DNA of 64,000 nt from Pseudomonas sp. Irchel s3f7 (GTDB lineage Bacteria; Pseudomonadota; Gammaproteobacteria; Pseudomonadales; Pseudomonadaceae): positions 124,001 to 188,000 of the forward strand of contig NZ_FYDO01000001.1 in assembly GCF_900187615.1 (NCBI RefSeq), written 5' to 3'. The position numbers were made by a program, and so were the translations under genes. Position 1 is the first letter of the stretch, and each line of letters opens with the position of its first letter. The notes under the pieces were generated by a model. The model had not been told where the DNA came from, did no database searches, and saw nothing but the letters and a program-made list of their open reading frames with translations. Positions 9,496 through 19,077 of this stretch are shown here, piece after piece.

Positions 9496-9606
9496 GTGGC
9501 GAGGGGGCTTGCCCCCGTTGGGCCACGAAGTGGCCCCAAAATCACACCGAACGCGAAGGTTATGCGCCTGCTGCGCAGGCGAGCGGGGGCAAGCCCCCTC
9601 GCCACA
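9496..9606. repeat. REPIN of the GGCGAGGGGGC type
   Basis: The left arm (9496-9518) reads GTGGCGAGGGGGCTTGCCCCC; the right arm (9582-9606) is its inverse complement. Two further small hairpins lie in the spacer, GGGCCACGAAGTGGCCC and GCGCCTGCTGCGCAGGCG. It sits between convergent zwf and nhaB. The sequence differs from the more common TGTAGGAGCGAGC family in this window. Confidence 0.88.
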
Positions 9607-9631
9607 AAGTTGGACGCATGAGGGGCGGGGA

Positions 9632-11134
9632 TTACAACCAGTAACTCACCGCATACCAGCCCAACGTACCCATCACCACGGTGTACGGCAGGGCCATCCA
9701 CACCATCCGCCCGTACGACAGACGCACCAGCGGTGCAATCGCCGAAGTCAGCAAAAACAGAAACGCCGCCTGGCCATTGGGTGTCGCCACGCTCGGCAGG
9801 TTGGTACCGGTGTTGATGGCGATGGCCAATGTCTCGAAATGCTCGCGGGTCATCTCGCCCGCCAGGAACGCGCGTTTCACTTCAGTGATGTAGATGGTCG
9901 CCACGAACACATTATCGCTGATGGCCGACAGCAAACCGTTGGCAATAAACAGCATGCCCGGTTGCTGATCTGCCGGCAGTGCCAGTACCCACTGGATCAA
10001 TGGCGTGAACAACTGCTGATCGTGGATCACCGCTACCACGGCAAAGAACACCACCAACAAGGCGGTGAACGGCATGGCGTCCTTGAACGCGGTGCCCAGG
10101 CGGTGCTCGTCGGTGATGCCGGTGAACGCGGTAATCAGCACAATCACCATCAAACCGATCAGGCCCACTTCCGCGAGGTGAAACGCCAGGCAGACAATCA
10201 GCAGCAGCGCCGCCAGACCTTGCACAATCAACGCTGCGCGCTGGCGAGTGGTGCGTTCGGCGTTGTCTTCGGCCGCATAGCTGCCCAGCACGCTGCGCAC
10301 GTTGTCCGGCAGCAATGTGCCATAGCCGAACCAGCGAAGCTTCTCCAGCAGGACGCACGTCACCAGGCCTGCCACCAACACCGGCAGGGAAACCGGTGCG
10401 ACCTTGGAAAAGAACTCCCCGAAGTGCCAGCCCATTTCATGGCCGATCAACAGGTTCTGGGGTTCGCCCACCAAAGTACACACGCCGCCCAGCGCGGTGC
10501 CCACGGCGCCATGCATCAGCAGGCTGCGCAGGAAAGCCCGGAACTGTTCGAGGTCACCATGATGCAGCGTGGGGAGTTGCTGATCGTCACTGTATTCGCT
10601 GTCCTGGCGTGGGTCGTTGCCGGAGGCGACCCGGTGATAGACCGAGTAAAACCCCACGCCTGCGCTGATGATCACGGCCGTCACGGTCAAGGCATCGAGA
10701 AACGCCGACAGGAATGCCGACAAGAAGCAGAACATCAGCGCCAGCAACGTCTTGGAGCGAACCCCGAGCAGCAGGCGCGAAAACAGATACAGCAGCAGGT
10801 CTTTCATGAAATAAATGCCGGCCACCATGAACATCAGCAGCAGGATCACCGGAAAGTTGTGCAGCAGTTCGTCATACAGGGCCTGGGGCGTTGTCATCTT
10901 CAGCAGCAAGGCTTCAATCAGCAACAGTCCGCCGGGCATCAACGGATAGCACTTGAGCGCCATGGCCAGGGTGAAAATGAACTCCAGTACCAGCAGCCAT
11001 CCGGCCGCGACCGGGCCGACGGTCCACAGGACCAGGGCGTTGAGGATCAGGAAGCCGACAATGCAGGCCTTGTACCAGCGGGGTGAGTTCCCGAGAAAGT
11101 TGTGCGCGAACGCCTGGGCCATCGAACCGGACAT
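9632..11134 (-). CDS. nhaB: Na+/H+ antiporter NhaB
   Basis: A 500-residue polytopic inner-membrane antiporter that exports sodium in exchange for protons. The N-terminus [20 protein letters not shown], the block [17 protein letters not shown] and the C-terminal [20 protein letters not shown] are characteristic of NhaB. There are about twelve hydrophobic segments. The ATG at 11134 is preceded by ACAAGGAGC and gives the family's usual length; an in-frame start 39 bp upstream is less likely. It is convergent with zwf and apparently monocistronic. Confidence 0.93.
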   Translation of the reverse strand: MSGSMAQAFAHNFLGNSPRWYKACIVGFLILNALVLWTVGPVAAGWLLVLEFIFTLAMALKCYPLMPGGLLLIEALLLKMTTPQALYDELLHNFPVILLLMFMVAGIYFMKDLLLYLFSRLLLGVRSKTLLALMFCFLSAFLSAFLDALTVTAVIISAGVGFYSVYHRVASGNDPRQDSEYSDDQQLPTLHHGDLEQFRAFLRSLLMHGAVGTALGGVCTLVGEPQNLLIGHEMGWHFGEFFSKVAPVSLPVLVAGLVTCVLLEKLRWFGYGTLLPDNVRSVLGSYAAEDNAERTTRQRAALIVQGLAALLLIVCLAFHLAEVGLIGLMVIVLITAFTGITDEHRLGTAFKDAMPFTALLVVFFAVVAVIHDQQLFTPLIQWVLALPADQQPGMLFIANGLLSAISDNVFVATIYITEVKRAFLAGEMTREHFETLAIAINTGTNLPSVATPNGQAAFLFLLTSAIAPLVRLSYGRMVWMALPYTVVMGTLGWYAVSYWL

Positions 11135-11211
11135 CGGTTGCTCCTTGTTTAAGAAGCGCGCAAGTTGCCGCAAGCGAGACAGAAGATCAAGCGCAGGCGC
11201 AGTGGCTGTGT

Positions 11212-12501
11212 TTATCCCAGGAAGCGTGTGACGACGGCTTTATAGTTGCCATCGAGAGAATAGCCGGCCACCACGATGTTTCCATCGGCTTGCGCCGCGA
11301 TCGCCGTGGCTGTGTCCAGGCTACGACCGAGGCGGGTGCGTGTCCAACCGTTGCCATCGCCAAAGTCTGCATCGAGCAAGCCGTCGGGCAGGTATCGAGC
11401 GAGGAGGAAATCGGCCTCTATGCCGCCAATCGTTGCGCCCGCGGTCAACACGGAGCCATCCGGTTGGGCCTGGGCGCATGTCCATTGGCAGCCGCTATGG
11501 CCGATTTCCAGGCGTTGGGGTTGGCCAGCGTTGCAATGGTTGTCAGGGCGACCGCTGCTGTGAACTTTAAACGTGAGGCAGTGCATCGGCTCGCGACTGC
11601 TGCCAAAGCAAAGGATGTCGCCGTTATCCTGCTGTACCACCTGACTGACTTGCGCGCTGTAGTCTTGCGCCTTGAAAGCCATAAAGCCATCCAGGGAAAA
11701 GCTTTCATCCAGACGACCGTCTGCGTGATAACGGGCCAGCAGGCCTTCGTGGGGAAAGTTGATTGAACCGCCGACCAGGATTCGTCCGTCGCGTTGCACC
11801 CGTAAACTGCTGAGCCAGGTATTCATCAGCAAGTGCCGGACAATGACGAAACCATGTCCATTGAATGAACTGTCCAGCGAGCCTTCGATGTCGAGTCGTA
11901 TCAGCAGGCCGACGTGATCGGCCATTTCGAAGTGATGATTGGCCAACAGCAGGATTCGACCGTCTTCTTGCACGGCGACGTCACAAGTTTCTGCGCCAGG
12001 CACACCGGGAGGCAGCCAGGTATCGCGCATGCCCAGGGAAAGACCGCCCGGCAAACGCACAACGCGGCGCCCGTTATCACCGAATGGCTGTACCAGGCGC
12101 CCCTGTTGATCAATCAATGCCAGGGCCGGAAGCGTGCGATGGGCGTTTTCGTAGTGCAGGCCGGCCAGCAGGATGTTTCCGTCACGCAGTACATGAACCT
12201 TGGCGCCCATGGCTTCGTAGCCCGCCTCGAATTGCCCGATGACACTGCCTTGTATGCCGAACGAAAGGTCCGCCGAGCCATCCTTGAGCAACCGGGCAAG
12301 TCCGAAATGGCTGCCGTCCGACATTCCGACCTTCGCTGCTACCAGCAAACGGCCTTGCGCATCAATCGCGACCCCATGGGCCATGCTGCAAAGGCTACCG
12401 GCGAAATACACTTGGGTTTTGCCGTTGCCGGCAAAGGCTGGATCGAGTTGTCCTGCGTTCTGGAGTGGGGTGGGCAGGGCAAGAGCGGACTGGATTGACA
12501 T
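11212..12501 (-). CDS. Delta-60 repeat domain protein
   Basis: A 429-residue protein built of repeats of about 60 residues. Each repeat carries an LDxSFxxxG-like motif ([53 protein letters not shown]), as in the delta-60 repeat family (TIGR02608). Between these are strands of the DGRILLLA and [10 protein letters not shown] type, so a beta-propeller-like fold is likely. No classical signal peptide is visible. AAGGAG lies 8 nt before the ATG at 12501. Function is unknown; such proteins are often surface or secreted. It is divergent from a possible 43-residue gene. Confidence 0.75.
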   Translation of the reverse strand: MSIQSALALPTPLQNAGQLDPAFAGNGKTQVYFAGSLCSMAHGVAIDAQGRLLVAAKVGMSDGSHFGLARLLKDGSADLSFGIQGSVIGQFEAGYEAMGAKVHVLRDGNILLAGLHYENAHRTLPALALIDQQGRLVQPFGDNGRRVVRLPGGLSLGMRDTWLPPGVPGAETCDVAVQEDGRILLLANHHFEMADHVGLLIRLDIEGSLDSSFNGHGFVIVRHLLMNTWLSSLRVQRDGRILVGGSINFPHEGLLARYHADGRLDESFSLDGFMAFKAQDYSAQVSQVVQQDNGDILCFGSSREPMHCLTFKVHSSGRPDNHCNAGQPQRLEIGHSGCQWTCAQAQPDGSVLTAGATIGGIEADFLLARYLPDGLLDADFGDGNGWTRTRLGRSLDTATAIAAQADGNIVVAGYSLDGNYKAVVTRFLG

Positions 12502-12626
12502 GCACGCATCTCCTTGCGAGTCGTCCTGGCTCCGAAAGTTTGGAGGGGTCGGACTTTGTACGGAAAACATTCAATCCCTGAATGACGGGATGCACAACTG
12601 TCGGCACTAACAGGCGGAGGGTCGTA

Positions 12627-12758
12627 ATGTGCCACAACAATGACTTTGCGAACCAATGGCAAGCCTGCAAAGAATGCCGGTTTACGAAAGTTCAATCAGA
12701 TAAGTACAAACAGCTAAAAAATCAGCCAGTTAGCGAAAGGGGGCGCGGATTACTCTAG
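12627..12758 (+). CDS. Possible small Cys-rich protein (43 aa)
   Basis: A 43-codon frame begins with ATG behind a strong GGAGGG Shine-Dalgarno with a 5-nt spacer. The product starts MCHNNDFANQWQACKECRF and is rich in Lys, Gln and Asn. It holds a CxxC pair (Cys14, Cys17) plus Cys2-His3, reminiscent of a small zinc knuckle. Its stop codon lies inside a perfect 24-bp palindrome. It is on the opposite strand to both neighbours. I recognise no family. The start site is convincing but nothing else supports it. Confidence 0.35.
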   Translation: MCHNNDFANQWQACKECRFTKVQSDKYKQLKNQPVSERGRGLL

Positions 12759-12768
12759 AGTAATCCGC
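12745..12768. promoter_or_regulatory. Perfect 24-bp palindrome
   Basis: The 12-base arm GCGGATTACTCT is followed directly by its exact reverse complement. It starts 8 bp beyond the stop of the minus-strand 88-residue gene. No T-run follows on either strand, so it is not a clear intrinsic terminator. It could be a protein-binding site for the upstream region of the delta-60-repeat gene, or a 3' RNA hairpin of either flanking gene. Confidence 0.6.
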
Positions 12769-12775
12769 AAAAAGG

Positions 12776-13042
12776 TTAGTGCGGCATTGACCAGGACTGC
12801 AGCGTGTAACCTTCTTCGCTTAATTCGGCGCGGGCCTGTTCCAGCAAGTGCTCCAGTTGCGCAGGGTCGGTATAGGCGCTGCTCGGGATCTGCTTGCGGC
12901 CGATGCTGGTGCTGGTGCGGTCGATAACGGTCAGCGTGAGTTCACCGTTACCGTCCTGTGGCGCCCAGGCCACGCACTTGAAAGGTTTAAATGCGCGGTC
13001 GGCAATCAAAAGAGCTTCGTTGATACGGAGCGGGGCGTTCAT
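12776..13042 (-). CDS. Hypothetical protein (88 aa)
   Basis: An 88-residue soluble protein starting MNAPLRINEALLIADRAFKP. It then has strand-like segments (CVAWAPQDGNGELTLTVIDR) and a helical C-terminus (LEHLLEQARAELSEEGY). The chosen ATG has AGAGAGAAG upstream; an in-frame TTG 24 bp earlier is less likely. I believe similar short proteins occur in other pseudomonads but cannot name a family. It faces away from the sigma-54 activator across a 345-bp AT-rich gap. Confidence 0.6.
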   Translation of the reverse strand: MNAPLRINEALLIADRAFKPFKCVAWAPQDGNGELTLTVIDRTSTSIGRKQIPSSAYTDPAQLEHLLEQARAELSEEGYTLQSWSMPH

Positions 13043-13387
13043 AGGGTCTTCTCTCTGTATGCCCAATCAAGTGATGTGCCGTCGGTTGGGCTGACCGTTC
13101 GGCTGGTTACTTGTACTGATGCCCGCAACAGGGGGTTGGGTCACACACAATCAAAAGAAATTTCAACTTTCTTTCATAACTCAAGATTGTGCTTGAGATT
13201 GAAAGCTTAGCGAAAGAAAAGGCGCGTTAGGGAACTCGGTGATTCTGTGTTTCTTATAACTACTTAAGTAATAGTCTTATAGTCAAACGGTACAAGGCTC
13301 CGTCAAATTCTTGCTAATGTTACAGCCAGGTCCGCCAAATGACTGTTTTTTATTAAATTTTCATAAATTTGGCGCCAAGGAACAGTC
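13043..13387. other. AT-rich divergent regulatory gap
   Basis: 345 bp without a gene between the 88-residue gene and the sigma-54 activator. It is much more AT-rich than its surroundings. It contains a perfect TACTTAAGTA palindrome (13261-13270) and a 7-bp inverted repeat, GACTGTT (13341-13347) and AACAGTC (13381-13387). The right arm of that repeat abuts the activator's ATG and overlaps its AAGGA ribosome site. I see no confident -35/-10. AT-rich leaders of this kind in pseudomonads are frequent MvaT (H-NS-like) targets; that is inference. Confidence 0.5.
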
Positions 13388-14713
13388 ATGAATGACGTGC
13401 CAGCTTTACGACGTTTGTTGGTAGTGGACCCCTGCGACGACTGTCATCGCCTGTTACCGGGATTACGGTCAGTGGGGTGGGATGTTGACAGCTGTACGCT
13501 GGAAAACGCCGTCGACCGAACTTGCGACGTTGGATTGCTGCGTTTGCAACCCTTACACCTCGACCGGCCAGATGCCGTCAAAGAATTGATCAGTCGCAGT
13601 GGCACTGAGTGGATCGCCGTACTGAACCAGGAAGTCTTGCGACTGCAAAATGTCGGCGATTTTGTGTGCGAGTGGTTTTTCGATTTTCATACCTTGCCAT
13701 TTGACGTCTCCCGGGTTCAGGTCACTTTGGGCCGGGCCTTTGGCATGGCGCGGCTGCGAGGGCAGGGTACGGTTCATATTGATCAGCCCGAGCACGAGCT
13801 GCTGGGTGACAGCAAACCGATCCGTGAACTGCGCAAGCTGCTGAGCAAACTGGCGCCCACCGAGTCTCCGGTGTTGATTCGGGGTGAAAGCGGCACCGGT
13901 AAAGAGCTCGTGGCGAGGACGTTGCACCGCCAGTCCCAGCGCCGCGACAAACCGTTTGTCGCGATCAACTGCGGTGCGATCCCCGAACACCTGATTCAGT
14001 CCGAACTGTTTGGCCATGAAAAAGGCGCTTTTACTGGCGCGCACCAGCGCAAGATCGGACGGATCGAAGCCGCACATGGCGGAACGCTGTTTCTTGATGA
14101 GATCGGTGACCTGCCGCTGGAGCTGCAAGCCAATCTGCTGCGCTTCCTCCAGGAAAAACACATCGAGCGGGTGGGCGGCAGTCAGCCGATTCCTGTGGAT
14201 GTGCGAGTGCTGGCCGCGACCCATGTTGATCTGGAGGCCGCGATCGAGAAGAAACGCTTTCGTGAAGATCTTTATTATCGCTTGAACGTGTTGCAGGTCG
14301 TGACCGCGCCCCTGCGTGAACGCAATGGCGATCTGCTGATGCTGGCCAACCATTTTTCCCATTTTTACAGCCATGAAACCGGGCGCCGCCCGCGCAGCTT
14401 CAGTGAAGACGCGTTGCTTGCCATGAGCAAGCAGGACTGGCCAGGCAATGTTCGCGAGTTGGCCAACCGGGTGCGTCGCGGGTTGGTACTGGCTGAAGGC
14501 CGGCAGATCGAAGCGCGAGACCTGGGCTTGATCAGTCATCAGGCAGTCGCCACGCCGATTGCCACGCTGGAAGACTATAAACACCGGGCAGAGCGCCAGG
14601 CCTTGTGCGACGTACTTAACCGTCACAGCGATAATTTGAGCATCGCCGCCAGGGTACTCGGGATATCCAGACCTACCTTTTACCGGTTGTTGCACAAGCA
14701 CCAGATACGTTGA
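13388..14713 (+). CDS. Sigma-54-dependent activator with VpsR-like N-terminus
   Basis: A 441-residue bacterial enhancer-binding protein. Residues 1-125 form a degenerate receiver-like domain ([16 protein letters not shown], no clear phospho-acceptor pocket), as in VpsR. The AAA+ domain has Walker A GESGTGKE (166-173), the sigma-54-contacting GAFTGA loop (about 213-218), Walker [14 protein letters not shown] and an arginine-finger region ([10 protein letters not shown]). A Fis-type HTH ends the protein ([20 protein letters not shown]). It converges on the fap amyloid operon, whose first gene has a -24/-12 promoter. A role as the fap activator is therefore likely but unproven. Confidence 0.85.
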   Translation: MNDVPALRRLLVVDPCDDCHRLLPGLRSVGWDVDSCTLENAVDRTCDVGLLRLQPLHLDRPDAVKELISRSGTEWIAVLNQEVLRLQNVGDFVCEWFFDFHTLPFDVSRVQVTLGRAFGMARLRGQGTVHIDQPEHELLGDSKPIRELRKLLSKLAPTESPVLIRGESGTGKELVARTLHRQSQRRDKPFVAINCGAIPEHLIQSELFGHEKGAFTGAHQRKIGRIEAAHGGTLFLDEIGDLPLELQANLLRFLQEKHIERVGGSQPIPVDVRVLAATHVDLEAAIEKKRFREDLYYRLNVLQVVTAPLRERNGDLLMLANHFSHFYSHETGRRPRSFSEDALLAMSKQDWPGNVRELANRVRRGLVLAEGRQIEARDLGLISHQAVATPIATLEDYKHRAERQALCDVLNRHSDNLSIAARVLGISRPTFYRLLHKHQIR

Positions 14714-14735
14714 GCCATCTTGCTGACATCAGCAT

Positions 14736-14764
14736 AAAAAACCCGCCAAACAGGCGGGTTTTTT
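14736..14764. terminator. Bidirectional terminator between the activator and fapF
   Basis: An AAAAAACCCGCC stem pairs with GGCGGGTTTTTT, giving a GC-rich hairpin flanked by A- and T-runs that works on both strands. It starts 22 bp after the activator stop and ends 12 bp before the fapF stop, so it serves both convergent units. Confidence 0.92.
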
Positions 14765-14776
14765 GTGGGTGCCGGA

Positions 14777-16057
14777 TCAGAAGTAGTACGGGAATTTCAG
14801 GCTGAAGGAGAAGTCTGGCGAGTCGTCGGTCAGGCCGATGGCCAGGTTGGGAACGATCGTCAGGTTATCGGTGGCTGCCAGGGTCATGCCGATGTTGAAG
14901 TTGGCCGAGTTGTAATCGCTGTTGGAAATCGATTGCCATTCACCACCATCCGGCTTGATCTTGCTCTTGCGGGCGAACTGATCGGTGAACGAGAACGACA
15001 TACTCATCTTCTCGTTCAAGGCGAATGCAATACCGGCGCCCACCTGCCAGGAATCACCCAGTTTCACGTCGCCAGGCACCTTGGAGTTGACCTGAGGGCT
15101 GATGTCGCTGAACGAGTCTTCCATGTTGTAGGTGTAGGCCAGGCTGCCGAACAGCACCGCCGGGTCGAAGGTCTTGACCAGCGAGATACCCGGGGTGATA
15201 GCCCAGACACCATTGCCGGTAGGCAGGTCTTCGGGCACCGCAAGGTTATCGTTTGTCGGGTCACTGACCAGTTTGATGCCGTAAGGGTCGTCACCGGTCG
15301 GCGCCTTGATGCGCAGGGTAAAGACCGAGTCGGGCCAATTGGCCGATTCGTCCAGAAACTTGTAGGCAAGGCCAACGTTTACATCGCCGATGGTCGGGTC
15401 GCGGGTTACGGATGCGTCCGACGACACCGGGCCTGCGCCACCGGCACCGCCGGAGGAGTACGTTGATTCGCGATACACCACGGGGACGTTGATGTCGAAC
15501 TGCCAACGTTGAGCCACGTTGTAGCGGGCGGTCAGGTCAAGCGTCCAGTTGTCGGCCTTGATGCGGTCAAGGTTGATGTTGCCGAGAAAAATCGAGTCCA
15601 GTGCCAGGAAGCCGTTGAGTGTCAGCGCCCGGGTATCGTAATGCGTGTAGGTCAGACCCGTTTCGACGCTGAACTTGCCGCCACCGAAGAAGCCGCTGGC
15701 TTCGTCATACAGGTTGGAAACACTTTGCGCAGGCTGCGAATCATCCTTGAGCGATTGGCCGTATGAACTGCCTGTGGTTCCTGGCGCACCGGCGGCTACA
15801 GACTGACCTCCCTGGGTCGTTTCGGCAGGGGATTTGGTCAAGCGTTTGGGAACGGGTGTTGCCGGTGTTTCTTCGACTTGGCGAACGCGTTGCTCGAGTA
15901 CCATCAACGCGTTCTGTTGTGCTTCGTAACGCTGTTTCAACTCCATGAGTTCTTGTTTTAGTGCTTCGACCTGGGGGTCCGATGCTGCGTATAACAATGT
16001 TGCCGGAGCCAGGCTACTCAAACAAACGATAGCCCTGAACGTAAAAGACCGGTGCAT
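14777..16057 (-). CDS. fapF: FapF, outer-membrane amyloid secretion channel
   Basis: A 426-residue outer-membrane protein that exports Fap amyloid subunits. A signal peptide (about residues 1-24, ending LLYAA) is followed by a coiled coil (about 26-62, [19 protein letters not shown]) known to trimerise FapF. A Pro/Ser/Gly linker then leads into a beta-barrel from about residue 115, ending in the typical C-terminal aromatic pattern LKFPYYF. AAGGGA precedes the ATG. It is the last gene of fapABCDEF, 46 bp after fapE. Confidence 0.92.
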   Translation of the reverse strand: MHRSFTFRAIVCLSSLAPATLLYAASDPQVEALKQELMELKQRYEAQQNALMVLEQRVRQVEETPATPVPKRLTKSPAETTQGGQSVAAGAPGTTGSSYGQSLKDDSQPAQSVSNLYDEASGFFGGGKFSVETGLTYTHYDTRALTLNGFLALDSIFLGNINLDRIKADNWTLDLTARYNVAQRWQFDINVPVVYRESTYSSGGAGGAGPVSSDASVTRDPTIGDVNVGLAYKFLDESANWPDSVFTLRIKAPTGDDPYGIKLVSDPTNDNLAVPEDLPTGNGVWAITPGISLVKTFDPAVLFGSLAYTYNMEDSFSDISPQVNSKVPGDVKLGDSWQVGAGIAFALNEKMSMSFSFTDQFARKSKIKPDGGEWQSISNSDYNSANFNIGMTLAATDNLTIVPNLAIGLTDDSPDFSFSLKFPYYF

Positions 16058-16103
16058 GGGTAAGCCGTCCCTTCTGACTACATCTGGTGAGACTGAGCGT
16101 AGA

Positions 16104-16844
16104 TCAGAATCCGAGAGTGCGAAGACCTTTAAGCTGATCCAGATTACCGTTCACCGAACCGGCTGACGGTACGTTGTCACGCAGCACGACATTAAGGGAT
16201 GTGAGGTTGCGGACCTGGTTGCCCCCGCCGAGCAACGTGGTGTTCTGCATCAGCCCTCCCTGGGCCAGCCGCTGTACGGAACTGCCCTGGTTGTTGTTGG
16301 CCACGATGTTGAACTGCACGCCAGAACCGGTCGAGGACACGCTCAACGAACCTGCGCCATTGCCGCGGACCATCGTTGTGCCTGCGGCCAATACTTCGCC
16401 CTGCTGTTGCACGGCGGGTGCCTGGCTACCCTTGGTGACGTTGATATCGACGTCATTGTAGGCGGTGTTACGGTCGCCGGCGGCCCGCACCACTTGAGTG
16501 ACGCCTTCGATGCTGTTGAGGCCGCTGCCGCCAGTGACGGTACCGGTGCCTGGCGAACCCGTTGAGCCATTACCTTTTTTGTCGATCACCGACACATAGA
16601 ATTGTGGCGTGATGGTTGATTGTTGAATCTGCATCGTGGACGTTGCCCCGATCACTTCACCGTTGGCATTTTGCCAGGTGCTGGACATCGCGATGCCGAA
16701 GCTGATGATTCGACCCGGCATCACATAACGGCCTCGCAAGACCGACAGTTCCTGATCGTTCAGTTCAATGGGCTTGAGCGTCTCTGCCTGGATCGGCAGG
16801 CTGGCGGCCAGGCAGATGACGGCAAGCCAGATTGGAGTCTTCAT
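16104..16844 (-). CDS. fapE: FapE, amyloid-associated extracellular protein
   Basis: A 246-residue secreted protein with a signal peptide (residues 1-20, ending PIQAE). The mature part is Gly/Ser/Asn-rich with beta-prone stretches ([31 protein letters not shown]). FapE is a minor component of Fap fibrils in studied strains. It starts 32 bp after fapD with GGGAG upstream. Identification rests on operon position and the characteristic N-terminal block [19 protein letters not shown]. Confidence 0.9.
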   Translation of the reverse strand: MKTPIWLAVICLAASLPIQAETLKPIELNDQELSVLRGRYVMPGRIISFGIAMSSTWQNANGEVIGATSTMQIQQSTITPQFYVSVIDKKGNGSTGSPGTGTVTGGSGLNSIEGVTQVVRAAGDRNTAYNDVDINVTKGSQAPAVQQQGEVLAAGTTMVRGNGAGSLSVSSTGSGVQFNIVANNNQGSSVQRLAQGGLMQNTTLLGGGNQVRNLTSLNVVLRDNVPSAGSVNGNLDQLKGLRTLGF

Positions 16845-16876
16845 TGAATGCTCCCGGAGCGTCGTGCTCCTTTTTA

Positions 16877-17557
16877 TTAGAAGAAGTCACTTTGGATGAA
16901 TCCGAAATCCATCAGTTCTGCGTCCTGCACCGGGCCGAAGGTATTGGCGCGGTTCCTGGCGGTCAGCGGCACGGGTGGGTCGAGCAACGCATTGGTCTTG
17001 TCGTAGCCCTGACCGATGACGGCAAAGATGATGCCGTTCCAGCCTTTGACAAACTCGTCGACTTTGTAACGTTTATGACCGAGCACCGGATCGCCGATGT
17101 ATACCCAGCCGTCATGGACTCTCTGCATGACCACAAAATGTTTGTAGCCGCGGACATCCATGAGCACCACAACCGGAATTTTGATCTCGCTCAATGTTGT
17201 GTGCGCCACCCGGTAGCCCCGGGCCCGCATGCCAATACTTTCCACGTAGCGTTTCATGTCGAGCATCGAGAAGCCCTGCACGCGGACTAGATCCTGATCG
17301 GAGTGCGCGAGCATGCCTTCGATGATCTGTTCTTCATTCACGTCCAGCCAATAGGCCTGGCGCAGAATGGTCGCCAGCGCAGCAGCGCCGCAACTGAAGT
17401 CGGTTTTTTGTTGCACAAGGTCCGAAAATTTACGCTCACGTACGCTCTGGATCGGCTTGAACACCACCGCACCACCCGGCAGGACGGAAAGCGGCATCTG
17501 TGCAGCCTCGATCACACTGGCCACGCAAAGCAAAAATGCCAAGGCGATAATGCGCAT
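16877..17557 (-). CDS. fapD: FapD, C39-family peptidase of the amyloid pathway
   Basis: A 226-residue periplasmic protein with a signal peptide (about 1-19) and a C39-like papain fold. The catalytic residues are present: Cys56 in QKTDFSCGAAAL, His140 in KHFVVMQ and Asp156 in YIGDPVLG. It is thought to process or assist Fap subunits or the FapF plug. The ATG at 17557 has GAAGGGA upstream. The longer open frame would include the fapC-fapD hairpin and is rejected. Confidence 0.9.
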   Translation of the reverse strand: MRIIALAFLLCVASVIEAAQMPLSVLPGGAVVFKPIQSVRERKFSDLVQQKTDFSCGAAALATILRQAYWLDVNEEQIIEGMLAHSDQDLVRVQGFSMLDMKRYVESIGMRARGYRVAHTTLSEIKIPVVVLMDVRGYKHFVVMQRVHDGWVYIGDPVLGHKRYKVDEFVKGWNGIIFAVIGQGYDKTNALLDPPVPLTARNRANTFGPVQDAELMDFGFIQSDFF

Positions 17558-17583
17558 GGTGGGTCCCTTCCCGTTGTGTTGAA

Positions 17584-17604
17584 AGGCCCCCAAAGAGGGG
17601 GCCT
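17584..17604 (-). terminator. Hairpin between fapC and fapD (partial terminator or mRNA stabiliser)
   Basis: A perfect 8-bp stem (AGGCCCCC/GGGGGCCT, 5-nt loop) starts 13 bp after the fapC stop. On the minus strand it is followed only by TTTC, so full termination is unlikely. Its position after the most highly needed subunit suggests attenuation of fapDEF or protection of the fapC 3' end. Confidence 0.6.
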
Positions 17605-17617
17605 CCAGAGTCAACAA

Positions 17618-19021
17618 CTAGAACGAGTTGTTGGAGATGGCCAGCGAGTTGCTTTGTTGGTTGCCCACACCAGCAGCTACGTTGACGCCCAGGTTGCCAC
17701 TGCCGCCATTCACCGAACCACTCAGGGTTGCAGTGTTGGTCACAGGGTTGGCCCAGCCAGTTGGAGTCAGCACTTGGAGGGAGTAGGTATTACTCAAGTC
17801 AAATGAAGTGCTCTCAGTGTAGCTTTTCGCTTTTTCGTACTCAGACTCGGACGATTTGCTGCCTGATTTTTCGTACGACTTGCTGCCCGATTTTTCGAAC
17901 GACGAGTCATAGGCTTTTGCCCAGGAGGACTCTTTCGATTTCTCGTGCGATGTTTCGACTTCTACGTCCACGTCTACATCAAGCGAAGCGTTCAGCGATG
18001 CACCGTTGGTTTTGGATTTGCTGTGTTCATGATGGCCATGAGACCAGCTAGAGCTCTTGGTTGCTTCCACCTCAGCTTCCAGGGAAGCTTCCAGGGAGGC
18101 TTTCAAAGAAGCACTCGAGGAGGCGGAGGATTCAGAGCTCTTCGAGCCGCTTGCCTCAAAGCCCTTGGAACCGCTCACGTCAAAGCTCGAGTCACTGGCG
18201 ACCTCAAAGCTGGAAGACGCGCTTTTTGAACCGCTCAGATTGGAGGACTTATCGTAGTTGGAACTGCCACTGACCGATTTGGTAAATGACAGCGTATCAA
18301 TGCGGTATGTCCGATCAGCGTTGTTGTTCACGATCAAGCCAGGACCGTTCTGGTCGGCAGAAGCAGTGGCGGTTGCGTTACCGAGTGGAGCATGGGTGTT
18401 GGCAATGGCCATGGTGTTTTTCTGCTGGTTAAGGTCACCGCCAGCAATGTTGATGCCCATGTTGCCGCTGCCGCCACTCCCCGAGGCGCTCATTACGGCA
18501 GAGTTAGTGCTGCCATAGTTGTTGACCTTGTTATTGTTGCTGTATTGCGTGACTTGAGCGGTAGCCGTGGCAGTGCCGAATACGAAGCTGTTATCCAGGC
18601 TGGATTCGGACGCTGCGTTCGCAATGGCGGCGGCGTTGTCCTGCTGGTTGCCAGCGCCTGCTGCTATGTTGACGCCAACGTTGCCGCTGGTGCCAGAGGC
18701 GGAGCTGCTCATCTTGGCGTCGTTGCGGGTTCCTTCGTTAAGGATGCGGTTGCCGGTACTGCGTTGTTTATCGTACGCATTTGCAGTCGCGCTGATAGAG
18801 ATCACTGTAGGGTCAGGTGGGTTGTTGCCATTGCCGTGACCGTTACCGTGCCCGTTGCCATGCCCATTGCCATGGCCGTTACCGTGGCCATTGCCGTGGT
18901 TACTGTGGCCATTACCATGGCCGTTGTCGTCTTCGTTGTTGGTTTGCCCAGCGTGTACAGCAACAGCCATGACCGCAGCAATTGCGAAAACCAGAGGCTT
19001 GATTGCCATCGAAGGTTTCAT
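17618..19021 (-). CDS. fapC: FapC, major functional-amyloid subunit
   Basis: A 467-residue secreted fibril protein. A signal peptide (1-24) is followed by a His/Gly/Asn repeat zone (about 33-71, nine His). Three imperfect amyloid repeats carry the N-x-A-x-G-x-x-NQQxN pattern: R1 about 106-140 (GVNIAAGAGNQQDN), R2 about 179-214 (GINIAGGDLNQQKN) and R3 about 430-467 (GVNVAAGVGNQQSN). The R2-R3 linker is about 215 residues of Ser/Lys/Glu/Asp-rich low complexity, longer than in commonly studied FapC proteins. There is no Cys anywhere, so the C-terminal CxxC reported for other FapC proteins is missing. R3 runs to the very end. Confidence 0.93.
   Translation of the reverse strand: MKPSMAIKPLVFAIAAVMAVAVHAGQTNNEDDNGHGNGHSNHGNGHGNGHGNGHGNGHGNGHGNGNNPPDPTVISISATANAYDKQRSTGNRILNEGTRNDAKMSSSASGTSGNVGVNIAAGAGNQQDNAAAIANAASESSLDNSFVFGTATATAQVTQYSNNNKVNNYGSTNSAVMSASGSGGSGNMGINIAGGDLNQQKNTMAIANTHAPLGNATATASADQNGPGLIVNNNADRTYRIDTLSFTKSVSGSSNYDKSSNLSGSKSASSSFEVASDSSFDVSGSKGFEASGSKSSESSASSSASLKASLEASLEAEVEATKSSSWSHGHHEHSKSKTNGASLNASLDVDVDVEVETSHEKSKESSWAKAYDSSFEKSGSKSYEKSGSKSSESEYEKAKSYTESTSFDLSNTYSLQVLTPTGWANPVTNTATLSGSVNGGSGNLGVNVAAGVGNQQSNSLAISNNSF
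18809..18922. repeat. In-gene tandem repeats encoding Gly-His-Gly-Asn
   Basis: About nine diverged 12-bp units (for example GTTGCCATGCCC and ATTGCCATGGCC on the plus strand) encode the NGHG repeats of FapC residues about 33-71. Third-position variation between units shows the repeat is not brand new. Slippage could still change the copy number. Confidence 0.85.
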
Positions 19022-19077
19022 GGTGATTCTCCGTACTTATTTTTTAGGTTAAGTGTTGTAACTACCTTTTTTTTGGG

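Noticed and set aside
9494..11086. 530-codon open frame on the plus strand
   Set aside because: It starts in a REPIN and runs antisense through nhaB. The product is Gln/His-rich without a fold, an artefact of high-GC antisense reading.
11083..12498. Plus-strand frames opposite the delta-60-repeat protein
   Set aside because: Antisense shadows; the minus-strand frame has regular repeats and an AAGGAG ribosome site.
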